A DNA stretch of 64,000 bases from Parvularcula sp964219355 (lineage in GTDB: Bacteria > Pseudomonadota > Alphaproteobacteria > Caulobacterales > Parvularculaceae). The notes beneath the pieces are model-generated. The model saw only the letters and a list, made by a program, of their open reading frames with translations. It was not told the DNA's origin and made no database searches. Within the stretch, counting starts at the first letter, position 1. Each line of letters begins with the position of its first letter. The position numbers were made by a program, and so were the translations under genes. This document shows positions 1 to 8,512 of the stretch, in pieces. The stretch is taken from contig CAXPOZ010000001.1 in assembly GCA_964219355.1 (NCBI GenBank), positions 1-64,000 of the forward strand. Reading direction: 5' to 3'.

Positions 1-66
1 GAAGCAAACGAGATCAAAAATATCGTTTAACTTCAATGCTTTACACGGAAACCATTTCGAGAGAAA

Positions 67-143
67 TGGCGCGAGTGACGGGGCTCGAACCCGCGACCTC
101 CGGCGTGACAGGCCGGCACTCTAACCAACTGAGCTACACCCGC
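67..143 (-). tRNA. tRNA-Asp (anticodon GTC)
   Basis: The minus strand folds into a full cloverleaf. The acceptor arm GCGGGTG pairs with CACTCGC (one G:U), there is a D-arm with GTTGGTTAGAG, an anticodon loop CTGTCAC giving anticodon GTC, and a T-arm with GGTTCGAGCCC. The 3' CCA is encoded in the DNA. It is a typical bacterial aspartate tRNA. No integrase or attachment repeat is visible beside it. Confidence 0.97.
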
Positions 144-197
144 GTCCGCGCTGAAATCAGCGCGAGACCCGGTTGGTAGAGATCGTCCGCGGACCCG

Positions 198-1223
198 TCA
201 AGCAGGTTCTGCGATTTTAACCACGGCCTTGCCAAAATTCTCGCCACGGAAGAGCCCGATGAAAGCGTCCGGCGCTTTATCCAGACCCTCATAGATGGTT
301 TCCTCGAACTTCACTTTCCCAGCGGCGAGCAGCGGCGCCACTTCGGCAGCGAATTGCGGCACCAGATTCATGTAATTCGAAACGATAAAGCCCTGAATCA
401 TCACGCCCCGGCCGACAATGTTGATAAGATTGCTCGGGCCCGGCTCCGGCTTGTCATTATTATAGCCGGAGATCATGCCGCAAAACGCCATCCGCCCGCC
501 GAAAGCCACCGTATTGAGAATCGCTTCGAGCTGCATGCCGCCGACATTCTCGAAATAGCCATCCACGCCCTTGGGCGCGATTTCCGAGATCGCCTTGGTC
601 AAGCTGATGGCGTCATGCTCTTTATAGTTAAAGGCCTTGTCGACCCCGGCTTCCTTTTCCAGCCACTCCACCTTTTCGGCAGAACCCGCTGAGCCCATGA
701 CCGTCATGCCGTAATGCTTGCCGAGTTGGCAGGCGAGCGAGCCGACCGCCCCGGCGGCACCGGAGACATAGAGCACCTCCCCCTCTTTGGGTTTGATGAT
801 CTGGGAAAGCCCGACCCAGGCTGTCAGACCTGGCATGCCGAGAACGCCCAGATAGGCTGAGAGCGGCGCCAGATTCGGATCGACCTTGGTATAGGCCGAG
901 GCCGGGCCGACATGATGGTCCCGCCAACCGCCCGCGAAGCCGACCACGAAATCGCCTTCGGCGAATTTCGGATCCTTCGATTTGATGACCTGCCCGACGG
1001 CGCCGCCATCAAGCGGCTCGCCTTTCTGGAAGGGCGGAATATAGCTTTTCACATTGGGCCGCATCCGGCCGCGCATATAGGGATCGACCGACATCCACAG
1101 CACACGGATGAGAACCTCGCCGTCCTGCGGGTCAGGAAGATCAACTGTGCGATGACCGAAATGCTCGGGCGCTGGCATCCCGGCGGGGTAGTCCTCAAGC
1201 GTGATCTGGCGGGTTTCGGTCAT
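198..1223 (-). CDS. NADP-dependent oxidoreductase, zinc-independent MDR family (CurA/prostaglandin reductase-like)
   Basis: A 341-residue medium-chain dehydrogenase/reductase without zinc-ligand cysteines. The N-terminal GroES-like half holds SVDPYMRGRM (about 45-54), a signature of the leukotriene B4 dehydrogenase/CurA subgroup. The Rossmann half carries the nucleotide loop VSGAAGAVGS (153-162) and a typical ENVGG (about 226-230). Members reduce activated double bonds of enones or enals with NADPH in the cytoplasm; the substrate here cannot be read from sequence. The gene starts at ATG 1223 and appears monocistronic. It is divergent from the hydrolase operon that starts at 1427. Confidence 0.9.
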   Translation of the reverse strand: MTETRQITLEDYPAGMPAPEHFGHRTVDLPDPQDGEVLIRVLWMSVDPYMRGRMRPNVKSYIPPFQKGEPLDGGAVGQVIKSKDPKFAEGDFVVGFAGGWRDHHVGPASAYTKVDPNLAPLSAYLGVLGMPGLTAWVGLSQIIKPKEGEVLYVSGAAGAVGSLACQLGKHYGMTVMGSAGSAEKVEWLEKEAGVDKAFNYKEHDAISLTKAISEIAPKGVDGYFENVGGMQLEAILNTVAFGGRMAFCGMISGYNNDKPEPGPSNLINIVGRGVMIQGFIVSNYMNLVPQFAAEVAPLLAAGKVKFEETIYEGLDKAPDAFIGLFRGENFGKAVVKIAEPA

Positions 1224-1361
1224 GGCGCTTCTCCAGTGTCTAGATTTATTTGGACCGACCTATCCCCTCCCCCCTTTACGGGCAAGCTCCTCGGGTAGTT
1301 CGGAAGACACGTCCGGCAGATGGGAAAAGAAGAAGACGATCGCAGAGATGCGAACGCCGAA

Positions 1362-1405
1362 TGTCAGGTTTACTTGACATGTATGTCTGTAAGGTTTACC
1401 TGACA
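1362..1405 (+). promoter_or_regulatory. Two tandem 18-bp palindromes, probable operator/promoter of the hydrolase-XRE operon
   Basis: TGTCAGGTTTACTTGACA (1362-1379) and TGTAAGGTTTACCTGACA (1388-1405) are two imperfect copies of the palindrome TGTCAGGTNNACCTGACA, with centres 26 bp apart. The first contains a consensus -35 hexamer TTGACA (1374-1379); no convincing -10 was identified. They lie 22 bp upstream of the hydrolase start. Autoregulation by the small XRE protein encoded third in the operon is inferred from this arrangement. Confidence 0.7.
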
Positions 1406-1426
1406 CATATCGCTTTGGAGGTATGT

Positions 1427-2341
1427 ATGTCCCGCCCACTTTCTGACCCTTTGTTCTTACTGAGGAAGAGCCTGCTGGCGCTTGCCGCGCTGTTATCGCT
1501 CAGCTTTGCCCATGCCGCTGATGAAATGGGCGGCGACCGCTTTGTCGTTGAAGTGACTGGTAACGGCCGAGCCGTGATCTTTATCCCGGGCCTGACGTCA
1601 TCGCCTGATGTTTTTGCCGCTGCACAGGAGAAAATCTACGTGGAGGCTCATCTGATCACGCCAGCCGGTTTTGACGGTGTGCCCGCGCCTGCGCCCCTGA
1701 CACCCTTTATTGACAGTCTTGCCGCAGACATCGTCCGTTATCTGAATGATGAAGACATATCGGATGCTGCAATCGTTGGGCACTCCATGGGCGGCCTGAC
1801 GGCGCTTCTGGTTGCGGCAAAATCAGACAGGGTATCAGCTGTCATGGTCATTGATTCCGTGCCGTTCCTTCCCCGCCTCTTCCAGCCATCGATTACGCCT
1901 GAACAGGTGGACGCCAGTCGCGCCGTCCTCGCAACGCAAATGGCTGCCCTTTCTGACGAGGCCTATCTTGATCTCGCCCGGCAGGGCCTGCCGAGACAGG
2001 CCATGAAACCAGAAGATCAGTCGCGCATCATGGAAGATGTAACGCGTGCTGATATTAACGCCGCCAAAGCGGCTTTCATTGAGCTGATGAGCACAGATTA
2101 CACCCCACAACTGAGCAGCATCGACGCATCCGTCACCGTCACCGTCCTCGTTCCATTCGATCCCATGACCGGATTTTCCCGGGATCTTCTGCTGGCGCGA
2201 TATGAGGAGCAGTACACTTTCCTCGAACAGGTCGAGTTGCACATTGTTGAGAATGCGCGTCATTTCATCATGCTGGACCAGCCAGCCGTCTTCCATGAAG
2301 AACTCGAGCAATTCCTCAACAAAAACGGCAAGGGAGAATGA
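1427..2341 (+). CDS. Secreted alpha/beta hydrolase
   Basis: 304 residues from ATG 1427, which has GGAG six bases upstream. The N-terminus is a signal peptide: hydrophobic to about residue 28, with likely cleavage after AHA. The alpha/beta-hydrolase fold is shown by an oxyanion-type FIPGL (52-56) and the nucleophile elbow GHSMGG (Ser120). A late Asp in VPFDPM and a His in NARHF complete the likely triad. The protein is probably periplasmic and acts on esters or amides; the substrate is unknown. The stop overlaps the next start (ATGA), so it is the first gene of a three-gene operon with a small membrane protein and an XRE regulator. Confidence 0.85.
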   Translation: MSRPLSDPLFLLRKSLLALAALLSLSFAHAADEMGGDRFVVEVTGNGRAVIFIPGLTSSPDVFAAAQEKIYVEAHLITPAGFDGVPAPAPLTPFIDSLAADIVRYLNDEDISDAAIVGHSMGGLTALLVAAKSDRVSAVMVIDSVPFLPRLFQPSITPEQVDASRAVLATQMAALSDEAYLDLARQGLPRQAMKPEDQSRIMEDVTRADINAAKAAFIELMSTDYTPQLSSIDASVTVTVLVPFDPMTGFSRDLLLARYEEQYTFLEQVELHIVENARHFIMLDQPAVFHEELEQFLNKNGKGE

Positions 2342-2727
2342 CGATGAAGACAGCCATCAGACAGTACACACTCCATATGACGATCGTCATGGTGGTCTAT
2401 GTCGCCAGCGTCGTCGGCATCAATCTCATCGAGTCAGAGAATTTGAGCGCGAGCGCCAGAATTGCGCTTTCCCTCATCCCGATCCTTCCTGCCATCGGAA
2501 TGGTCTTTGTGATCATTCGTTATGTCCGCCGGATTGATGAGGTCCAGCAACGGATCATCACCGAAGCATGCCTCGTCTCTCTCATCATTGTCGGGCTCGC
2601 CTGCTTCACCTATGGCTTTGTCGAAGGCGCCGTGTCACTGCCGGAAATATCTCTGATCTGGGTCTTCCCTGCCCTGATTGGCACGGCCGGCATTTCCTTG
2701 CCATTCGTTCGCCTACGTTACGTTTGA
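2338..2727 (+). CDS. Small four-helix inner-membrane protein of unknown function
   Basis: 129 residues with four predicted transmembrane segments (about 12-32, 42-62, 75-95 and 103-122) and a short charged loop, RRIDEVQQR, between the second and third. No catalytic motif is visible. The start ATG overlaps the hydrolase stop by four bases, and the XRE regulator begins six bases after its stop, so the three are co-transcribed. Small membrane proteins paired with short XRE regulators are a recurring gene pair in bacteria. Whether the membrane protein senses a signal for the regulator is not known. ATG 2344 is an alternative start two codons in. Confidence 0.75.
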   Translation: MTMKTAIRQYTLHMTIVMVVYVASVVGINLIESENLSASARIALSLIPILPAIGMVFVIIRYVRRIDEVQQRIITEACLVSLIIVGLACFTYGFVEGAVSLPEISLIWVFPALIGTAGISLPFVRLRYV

Positions 2728-2733
2728 GGTCTT

Positions 2734-2928
2734 TTGCAGAACCGCGTCAAAGAACTGAGAACCAGCAAAGGCTGGAGCCAGGCCGAATTCGGCGAACGGC
2801 TTGGCGTGTCTCGCCAGGCCGTCAACGCGATTGAACGCGGCAAGCACGATCCCTCATTGATGCTCGCCTTCAAGATCGCGGAGAGCTTCGGGCTGAGCGT
2901 GGAGGCTGTCTTCAAGCCCGGGTTATGA
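2734..2928 (+). CDS. Short XRE-family transcriptional regulator
   Basis: 64 residues, almost entirely one helix-turn-helix domain. The recognition region is SQAEFGERLGVSRQAVNAIE (about 15-34), followed by RGKHDPSL, which matches the YozG-like subgroup of minimal XRE repressors. It starts with TTG at 2734 with GAGG just upstream. It is third in the operon and is the obvious candidate to bind the twin palindromes at 1362-1405. The stop overlaps the end of the convergent hydrolase gene by six bases. Confidence 0.88.
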   Translation: MQNRVKELRTSKGWSQAEFGERLGVSRQAVNAIERGKHDPSLMLAFKIAESFGLSVEAVFKPGL

Positions 2929-3867
2929 GGCGGACAGGAACGCCCTTATATCCCGCATGAAGTCATCCAGCCGCTCATGATGGAGCCAGTGACCGGCGCC
3001 TTCATAGGTAATCAGTTTTTGCTGCGCGAAGACCTGACCACGCCCATCCTGATCCGGCGGCGTCGTGAAACTGTTCGTGCCATAGAGGATCAGGACCGGA
3101 CAGCTCACAGAGCGGTATAGATCGATATATTCTTCCGGGGACTGAGGACGATGGCGCGAAAATCCAAGCATGCCGTCATATTTCCATGAAAAGCCGCCCT
3201 CTCGCTGCCTGATGGCATGAAGCGCGACATGCTCGACGATCTCTTCGGGGACGCGGGCATGAAGCTGTTTCATGCGGCGCACGGCAAGCTCTGGCGTCTT
3301 GAAAATCCGCAGTTCCCGGCGGGATTCGGCAAGACGCTTTTCCGCCGCCTCGCGCCAGCGCTGACCGGCTGGCTGCTCCGTCATCTGATGATAGAGTGCG
3401 GGCGGCGTGCCAACGCCTTCAATATTGACCAAGAGCTTGACCCGTTCAGGAAAGGCCGCTGCATAATGGCTGGCAATATTCCCGCCGAGCGAATGCCCGA
3501 TGATCCGGAATGGCGGCGCCATACCTTGCCCTTCAAGATCCTCTAGAATGGCCGCAAAATCGGTCATGTAGTCGAGCGAATCATAGCCGCCGCCCGGAAC
3601 ATGCTCGCTGTCGCCATGGCCGCGCAGGTCCGGCGTGACGACGCAATAGTCATCGACGAGGCCAGCTACGACAAAGTCCCAGCTTCGCGCATGGTCGCGC
3701 CCGCCGTGCTGGAGCAGGACCATCGGCTTCTGGCGGTCTCCCCAGATCCGGTAGCGAAGTGTCAGGCCGGATCGGACCACGGCGTGATCCGTCGCGGGAA
3801 CCTCTCCGGGCACGGGGCCGCGGGGCGCAATAAAATCAGTCAGGGGGGCCTCCTTGGAGATATCCAC
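2923..3867 (-). CDS. Alpha/beta hydrolase
   Basis: 314 residues, no signal peptide, so cytoplasmic. Family marks are the oxyanion loop QHGGRDHARSWD (53-64), PDLRGHGDS (79-87) and the nucleophile elbow GHSLGG (Ser126). A C-terminal GAGHWLHHE provides the catalytic His. The cap region is typical of the epoxide hydrolase/haloperoxidase/esterase group, and the substrate is not predictable. The start used is GTG 3867. The leader just upstream folds into a hairpin whose loop contains the only AAAAGG near the start (see 3872-3893). Confidence 0.85.
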   Translation of the reverse strand: MDISKEAPLTDFIAPRGPVPGEVPATDHAVVRSGLTLRYRIWGDRQKPMVLLQHGGRDHARSWDFVVAGLVDDYCVVTPDLRGHGDSEHVPGGGYDSLDYMTDFAAILEDLEGQGMAPPFRIIGHSLGGNIASHYAAAFPERVKLLVNIEGVGTPPALYHQMTEQPAGQRWREAAEKRLAESRRELRIFKTPELAVRRMKQLHARVPEEIVEHVALHAIRQREGGFSWKYDGMLGFSRHRPQSPEEYIDLYRSVSCPVLILYGTNSFTTPPDQDGRGQVFAQQKLITYEGAGHWLHHERLDDFMRDIRAFLSAS

Positions 3868-3871
3868 TCAT

Positions 3872-3893
3872 AACGTTGCCTTTTCGCAACGTT
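3872..3893 (-). promoter_or_regulatory. Leader hairpin covering the ribosome-binding region of the hydrolase gene
   Basis: AACGTTGC (3872-3879) and GCAACGTT (3886-3893) form a perfect 8-bp stem with a six-base loop. On the minus strand the loop reads GAAAAG, so the AAAAGG that could serve as ribosome-binding site is partly in the loop and partly in the stem. A role in translational control is inferred only from this geometry. Confidence 0.4.
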
Positions 3894-4097
3894 TCGCCGT
3901 AGCGGCCCCGTGAAACTAGGGCCTCGCCTTTACAGATCAAGGGCACCTGCCTAGACGCGAACTGAGCGTACGCTGTTTTCCGGCGTGGTTGTCCGGCAAC
4001 CGTCACCGCTCTCTGCCTCATTCTTGCCTTATATGCCGAGAAGAGGTCCGTTTTTTGCAACCGACCGCCCGTAACGAAAGCAGCGCCCAAAGGCATT

Positions 4098-5495
4098 ATG
4101 GATACCGACCAGGGAAAAGACGAAACGCCCGTAACTTTTGATGATCTTGGCCTCGAACCGTCGTTGCTGAGCGCCGTCAAGGATGCCGGCTATACCTCCC
4201 CGACGCCGATCCAGGCCGCGGCGATCCCCGAAGCGCTGAAAGGCCGCGACGTTCTGGGTATTGCCCAGACCGGCACGGGCAAGACCGCTTCCTTCGTGCT
4301 GCCGGTGATCCACCGTCTGTCAAAAGGCCGCGCCCGCGCCCGGATGCCGCGCTCGCTGATTCTCGCCCCGACGCGCGAACTCGCCGCGCAGGTCGCTGAG
4401 CAGTTCGAAAAATACGGCAAGAATCACAAGCTCTCCATGGCGCTCCTTATCGGCGGGGTCTCCTTTGCCGATCAGGATATGAAGCTGACCCGCGGTGTCG
4501 ACGTGCTGATCGCAACGCCCGGCCGCCTGCTCGACCATCACGAACGCGGCAAGCTGCTGCTGACCGGTCTTGAGGTCATGGTCGTCGACGAAGCTGATCG
4601 CATGCTCGATATGGGCTTCATCCCGGACATCGAGCGGATTTTCAAACTGACGCCCTTCACGCGCCAGACCCTGTTCTTCTCGGCCACCATGCCGCCCGAG
4701 ATCCAGCGCCTGACGGACCAGTTCCTGTCCGCACCTGCGCTTGTCGAAGTCGCCAAACCCGCAACTACAGCGACCACCATCACGCAGCAGATCATTCGCG
4801 TGCCGCGCTCCGACGAAAAGTCAAAGCGTGCCGCACTTCGTCAGTTGATCGAGGAATGTGGCGACGAGCTGAAAAACGGCATCATCTTCTGTAACCGGAA
4901 GAAAAATGTCGATGTCATCGCCAAGTCTCTTCAGAAACATGGCTTCAACGCCCGCCCCATCCATGGCGACCTGCCGCAGAGCTTCCGCATGGAAACGCTG
5001 CAGGCGTTTCGTGATGGCGAGCTGAAACTACTTGTCGCTTCCGACGTGGCAGCCCGTGGTCTCGACATCCCCGATGTCAGCCATGTCTTCAATTTCTCCG
5101 TGCCCGTGAATGCGGATGACTATGTCCACCGGATTGGCCGGACCGGCCGCGCCGGACGTAAAGGTCACGCGGTCATGCTGGTGACGCCGGAGGATTCCAA
5201 AGCCTATGCGGCTGTCCTGCGCGTGACCGGGATTGAAGAGATCGAAGAACGCGATATGGGCGATTTCTTCGAGAAACTCGAAGCCGAAGCCCCGTCACGC
5301 GGCGGGGATCGCGGCAAATCCAGAAGCCGCCGCGGCGAGAAAAGCGCCGCTTCTTCCTCCTCCTCGTCGAGTGAGCGTGGTGAGCGCCGCCGCAGCAGCG
5401 GTGGACGCGGTCGCCGTGACAGGGATGATGATGGCGGCCAGGTCGTCGGCTTCGGCGATCACGTCCCCGCATTCCTTCAGGTCGAGGCGAGCTAA
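4098..5495 (+). CDS. rhlE: DEAD-box ATP-dependent RNA helicase, RhlE-like
   Basis: 465 residues. All helicase motifs are present in order: Q-motif region FDDLGLEPSL, Walker A AQTGTGKT (56-63), PTRELA (91-96), TPGR (140-143), VDEAD (163-167), SAT (195-197) and the C-terminal HRIGRTGRAGR. Residues from about 390 are a basic Ser/Arg/Gly-rich tail with a poly-Ser run, as in RhlE proteins, which unwind RNA during ribosome assembly and mRNA decay. The gene stands alone with a 230-base upstream region. The start is ATG 4098 with AAAGG in front. Confidence 0.92.
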   Translation: MDTDQGKDETPVTFDDLGLEPSLLSAVKDAGYTSPTPIQAAAIPEALKGRDVLGIAQTGTGKTASFVLPVIHRLSKGRARARMPRSLILAPTRELAAQVAEQFEKYGKNHKLSMALLIGGVSFADQDMKLTRGVDVLIATPGRLLDHHERGKLLLTGLEVMVVDEADRMLDMGFIPDIERIFKLTPFTRQTLFFSATMPPEIQRLTDQFLSAPALVEVAKPATTATTITQQIIRVPRSDEKSKRAALRQLIEECGDELKNGIIFCNRKKNVDVIAKSLQKHGFNARPIHGDLPQSFRMETLQAFRDGELKLLVASDVAARGLDIPDVSHVFNFSVPVNADDYVHRIGRTGRAGRKGHAVMLVTPEDSKAYAAVLRVTGIEEIEERDMGDFFEKLEAEAPSRGGDRGKSRSRRGEKSAASSSSSSSERGERRRSSGGRGRRDRDDDGGQVVGFGDHVPAFLQVEAS

Positions 5496-5624
5496 AAAGC
5501 CCGCCTCTCCTTCCTGCATAACCCGCCTTACGACTCCTTCATCTCTACAGATGCAGGGCATACGGAACGGCGTGTCCTCCTTGGCGTTTCCAGATTGTGA
5601 ACAGCAAAACCCAAGGAGTATCCC

Positions 5625-6578
5625 ATGACCAAAATGTTGCTTTCTTCTGCGTCTGCCGTCGCACTTGCACTGTCAGTGGCGACTGCTTCTTCACTTCAGC
5701 AAGACGATCCTCAGCCGATTGAGGAAAATCCGCCTGCCTCTGAAACCATCGAGGAAATGAGCACGCCGAACACGCCGGAAGACCTTCAGGAAGAAAGTCT
5801 GGAAGCAAAAACGGAAGTTCGTACAGAAACCAATGTCGAAACGCAGGCCGTTGCTGAGGTCAAGGAACCTGACACTAACGAGCCGGTGGCAGACCCGACT
5901 GAACTCGCGGAAGCCGAATCCGAAACCAACGAGGCTCTCTCGGTTCTGAGCAACCTGACCGCCGATTACATGAGCGCCCGCGACATTCTTGGCGCGCCTG
6001 TCTTTGGCGTGAATGGCGAGCGGATTGCCCGTGTCGATGACTTCGTGATCGGCGCTGACGACCAGGTCGAAGAAGCCATCCTTCTCTCCGGCGGATTTTT
6101 CGGTCTTGGCGGGCAGAAAGCCGCTGTCGATTTTGACCGTCTCAACATCACCTATGACTTTGACCGCGATCCGCTTGTCACTGTCTCGATGACCGAAGAG
6201 TCGATCAAGGGCGTTGCCGAGTATAAGCAGACCGAAGCCAATGACTGGAGTCTGGCTTCAGAACTGATCGGTGCGTCGGGCAACCTCGCCGAATCGGATC
6301 GTGATGTGACGATTACGGACATTATCCTGTCGATGGATGGTGAGGCCGAATATCTGATTGCGGCTGATGGCCTGATCGCCAGCTTCGGCGGTGACCGCCG
6401 TGCGATCGACTATAGCCGTCTGACCGTTGCCCAAGGCGATGGCGGGGTCACAATCGACCTCACGCCGAGCACCTATGACAACATGACGCTCTTCACCTAT
6501 CGCCCCGATGCCAAGGACGACTTGGCAGAGGCTGACTGGTCAGAGGACCACGACAAGAAAGAGAAACCCAGGAAGTAA
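5625..6578 (+). CDS. Secreted PRC-barrel domain protein
   Basis: 317 residues. AAGGAG lies nine bases before ATG 5625. An N-terminal signal peptide (about 1-23) is followed by a long acidic Glu/Thr/Pro-rich linker (about 25-115). Then come a PRC-barrel with ILGAPVFGVNGERIARVDD (about 121-139) and a second, related repeat around residues 215-275, where SRLTV echoes DRLNI of the first. PRC-barrels are small beta-barrel adaptor modules; those in alphaproteobacterial exported proteins have no firmly assigned role. The C-terminus is Lys/Asp-rich. The gene is followed by a strong terminator. Confidence 0.85.
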   Translation: MTKMLLSSASAVALALSVATASSLQQDDPQPIEENPPASETIEEMSTPNTPEDLQEESLEAKTEVRTETNVETQAVAEVKEPDTNEPVADPTELAEAESETNEALSVLSNLTADYMSARDILGAPVFGVNGERIARVDDFVIGADDQVEEAILLSGGFFGLGGQKAAVDFDRLNITYDFDRDPLVTVSMTEESIKGVAEYKQTEANDWSLASELIGASGNLAESDRDVTITDIILSMDGEAEYLIAADGLIASFGGDRRAIDYSRLTVAQGDGGVTIDLTPSTYDNMTLFTYRPDAKDDLAEADWSEDHDKKEKPRK

Positions 6579-6601
6579 GAACTTCTGAATAGGGACGTGC
6601 T

Positions 6602-6649
6602 AGACGCCGTTTTACCCGGAAATCGGGCGAAGCGGCGTCTTCTTGTTTG
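6602..6649 (+). terminator. Intrinsic terminator after the PRC-barrel gene
   Basis: AGACGCCG (6602-6609) pairs with CGGCGTCT (6633-6640). An inner stem CCCG/CGGG (6615-6618 with 6624-6627) sits inside the loop. TCTTGTTT follows the stem. Confidence 0.75.
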
Positions 6650-6730
6650 AGGGCAGTTCATTTGAGAGACGGCCCGAAACACCCTATATGAAAGCCGTTG
6701 CGTCAACGCCCGCCAAGAAGGAACAGACAC

Positions 6731-7600
6731 GTGACCGCCAGCTATCACAGAGCCAGCCAGCCCCCGTCGGCGGACTATACCATTCCGCAGGACTGGGAGG
6801 ATTACACCGCCCAGGAACACAATACCTGGAACATCCTCTATCGCCGCCTGATGGAAGTGTTGCCCAAGCGGGCCGATACCGCCTTCCTTGAGGGCCTCAA
6901 GGCACTCGACCTCAATAAGGGCGGGATCCCGCATTTCGGCCGCCTGTCGGATGAGCTGGAAAAGCTGACCGGCTGGCGTGTCGTCGCCGTGCCTGGCCTC
7001 GTCCCCGATGAGGTGTTCTTCGACCACCTCGCCAATCGGCGTTTCCCGGCGGGGAATTTCATCCGCCAGCCCGACCAGCTCAATTATATTCAGGAGCCGG
7101 ATGTCTTCCATGATGTCTTCGGCCATGTGCCGATGCTCGCCAATCCAGTCTTTGCCGATTACATGGAAGCCTACGGCAAGGGCGGCCTGCGGGCGCTCGG
7201 CACGGGCTGCCTGAAAAACCTTGCCGCGCTTTATTGGTATACGGTTGAATTCGGCCTGATCGACAGCCCCGAGGGCATGCGCATCTATGGCGCCGGGATC
7301 GTCTCCTCTCCGGCAGAATCAGTGTTCTCCATCGATGCGTCGGATCCGAACCGGATCGCCTATGACACTGAACGGCTGATGCGCACCGACTACCGAATCG
7401 ATGACTTCCAGCAGACCTATTTCGTGATCGATTCCTATGAGGATCTTCTCGAGAAAACGCTGAACACGGATTTCGGCCCGCTTTATGAGCGACTAACGGG
7501 CGGCTTTGACTACACGCCCGAAACCATTCTTGAGACGGACAAAGTCTTCACGCACGGTACGCAAGCCTACGCCAACAAGGGCGGGCGCTTCGCGAGCTAG
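6731..7600 (+). CDS. phhA: Phenylalanine 4-hydroxylase
   Basis: 289 residues from GTG 6731, chosen because AAGAAGGAA lies seven bases upstream. It is a tetrahydropterin-dependent, iron(II) aromatic amino acid hydroxylase that converts phenylalanine to tyrosine. The iron ligands are visible as His127 and His132 in FHDVFGHVPM and Glu173 in YTVEFG. The length fits the bacterial single-domain form, which lacks the eukaryotic ACT regulatory region. No pterin dehydratase (phhB) lies beside it. The stop overlaps the end of the convergent miaA gene by four bases. Confidence 0.95.
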   Translation: MTASYHRASQPPSADYTIPQDWEDYTAQEHNTWNILYRRLMEVLPKRADTAFLEGLKALDLNKGGIPHFGRLSDELEKLTGWRVVAVPGLVPDEVFFDHLANRRFPAGNFIRQPDQLNYIQEPDVFHDVFGHVPMLANPVFADYMEAYGKGGLRALGTGCLKNLAALYWYTVEFGLIDSPEGMRIYGAGIVSSPAESVFSIDASDPNRIAYDTERLMRTDYRIDDFQQTYFVIDSYEDLLEKTLNTDFGPLYERLTGGFDYTPETILETDKVFTHGTQAYANKGGRFAS

Positions 7601-8493
7601 ACCGCAAACAGGCGGATGAGCCCGTCCGGGCTCTCCGCCCTCTCCCACTCCGCAAACTGGTTATTCAGCCAGGTCGACTGGCGCTTGACGAGTTGACGCG
7701 TCGCGATGACGGCTCTCTCGATGGCTTCTTGAAGCGAGGACTCCCCGTCAAGGTACCGCGCAAATTCGGGCACGCCGACCGCTTTCATCACGGGCAGCTC
7801 CGCTGGGTAGCCTTTCGCGAGGAGCGCCTCGACTTCGGCCAGTGCACCCTCTTCGATCATCTCATCCAGCCGCCGGCGGACCGCCTCATGGGACAGCTCC
7901 CGGGGCGGGATGAGCGCGGCCTTCCTGAATTCAGTAGACGTCACTTTTTCAGGTGGGCGTTTCTGCCATTCGGATAAAGGTGTGCCTGTCGCCTCATGGA
8001 CCGCCCAGGCCCGCAAATGCCGCTGGCGGTCATTCGGCTCCAGCCATTCCATTTGGGGGTCACGGGCAAGCAGCTCCGCCCGAAAGCCTTCCATGCCGAC
8101 CTCGCCCAGCCGCGCTGCGGCCCGCGCCATGATGGCATCGGAAATCTCCGGCATAGGCGAGAGCCCTTCGGTCAGGGCCTTCAGCCACAGCCCCGTTCCG
8201 CCTACAATGATCGGCAGGCGGCCGCGCGCGGCAATCTCCTCAATCACTTCAGCGGCGGCCCGCGCAAACCGTCCCGCCGACCACGGATCATCCCCCGGCG
8301 AAATACCATAAAGATGATGCGGCATCTCCGCCTCATCCGCCACTGACGGACGGGCGGTCAGGATACGGAGATCGGCATAGACCTGCATCGCGTCGGCATT
8401 GACGATCTCGCCGCCAAGGCGTGAAGCGAGCGAAAGCGCGGCTGCGGACTTGCCGCTGGCCGTGGGGCCTGCAATGACGAGCGCATCTGACAT
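7597..8493 (-). CDS. miaA: tRNA dimethylallyltransferase
   Basis: 298 residues. The enzyme transfers a dimethylallyl group to N6 of A37 in tRNAs that read UNN codons. The N-terminal P-loop GPTASGKS (9-16) and the following NADAMQVYADLRILTARP are the MiaA substrate-binding signature. VGGTGLWLKAL (about 98-108) and the C-terminal region ATRQLVKRQSTWL are also typical. It is divergent from serB, with only 19 bases between the two starts, so their promoters must overlap the opposite coding regions. Confidence 0.96.
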   Translation of the reverse strand: MSDALVIAGPTASGKSAAALSLASRLGGEIVNADAMQVYADLRILTARPSVADEAEMPHHLYGISPGDDPWSAGRFARAAAEVIEEIAARGRLPIIVGGTGLWLKALTEGLSPMPEISDAIMARAAARLGEVGMEGFRAELLARDPQMEWLEPNDRQRHLRAWAVHEATGTPLSEWQKRPPEKVTSTEFRKAALIPPRELSHEAVRRRLDEMIEEGALAEVEALLAKGYPAELPVMKAVGVPEFARYLDGESSLQEAIERAVIATRQLVKRQSTWLNNQFAEWERAESPDGLIRLFAV

Positions 8494-8512
8494 TCACAAC
8501 CGCCTATCACGC

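Noticed and set aside
67..1223. tRNA-Asp as integration site of a mobile element
   Set aside because: No integrase, direct repeat of the tRNA end or atypical genes lie beside it within the window.
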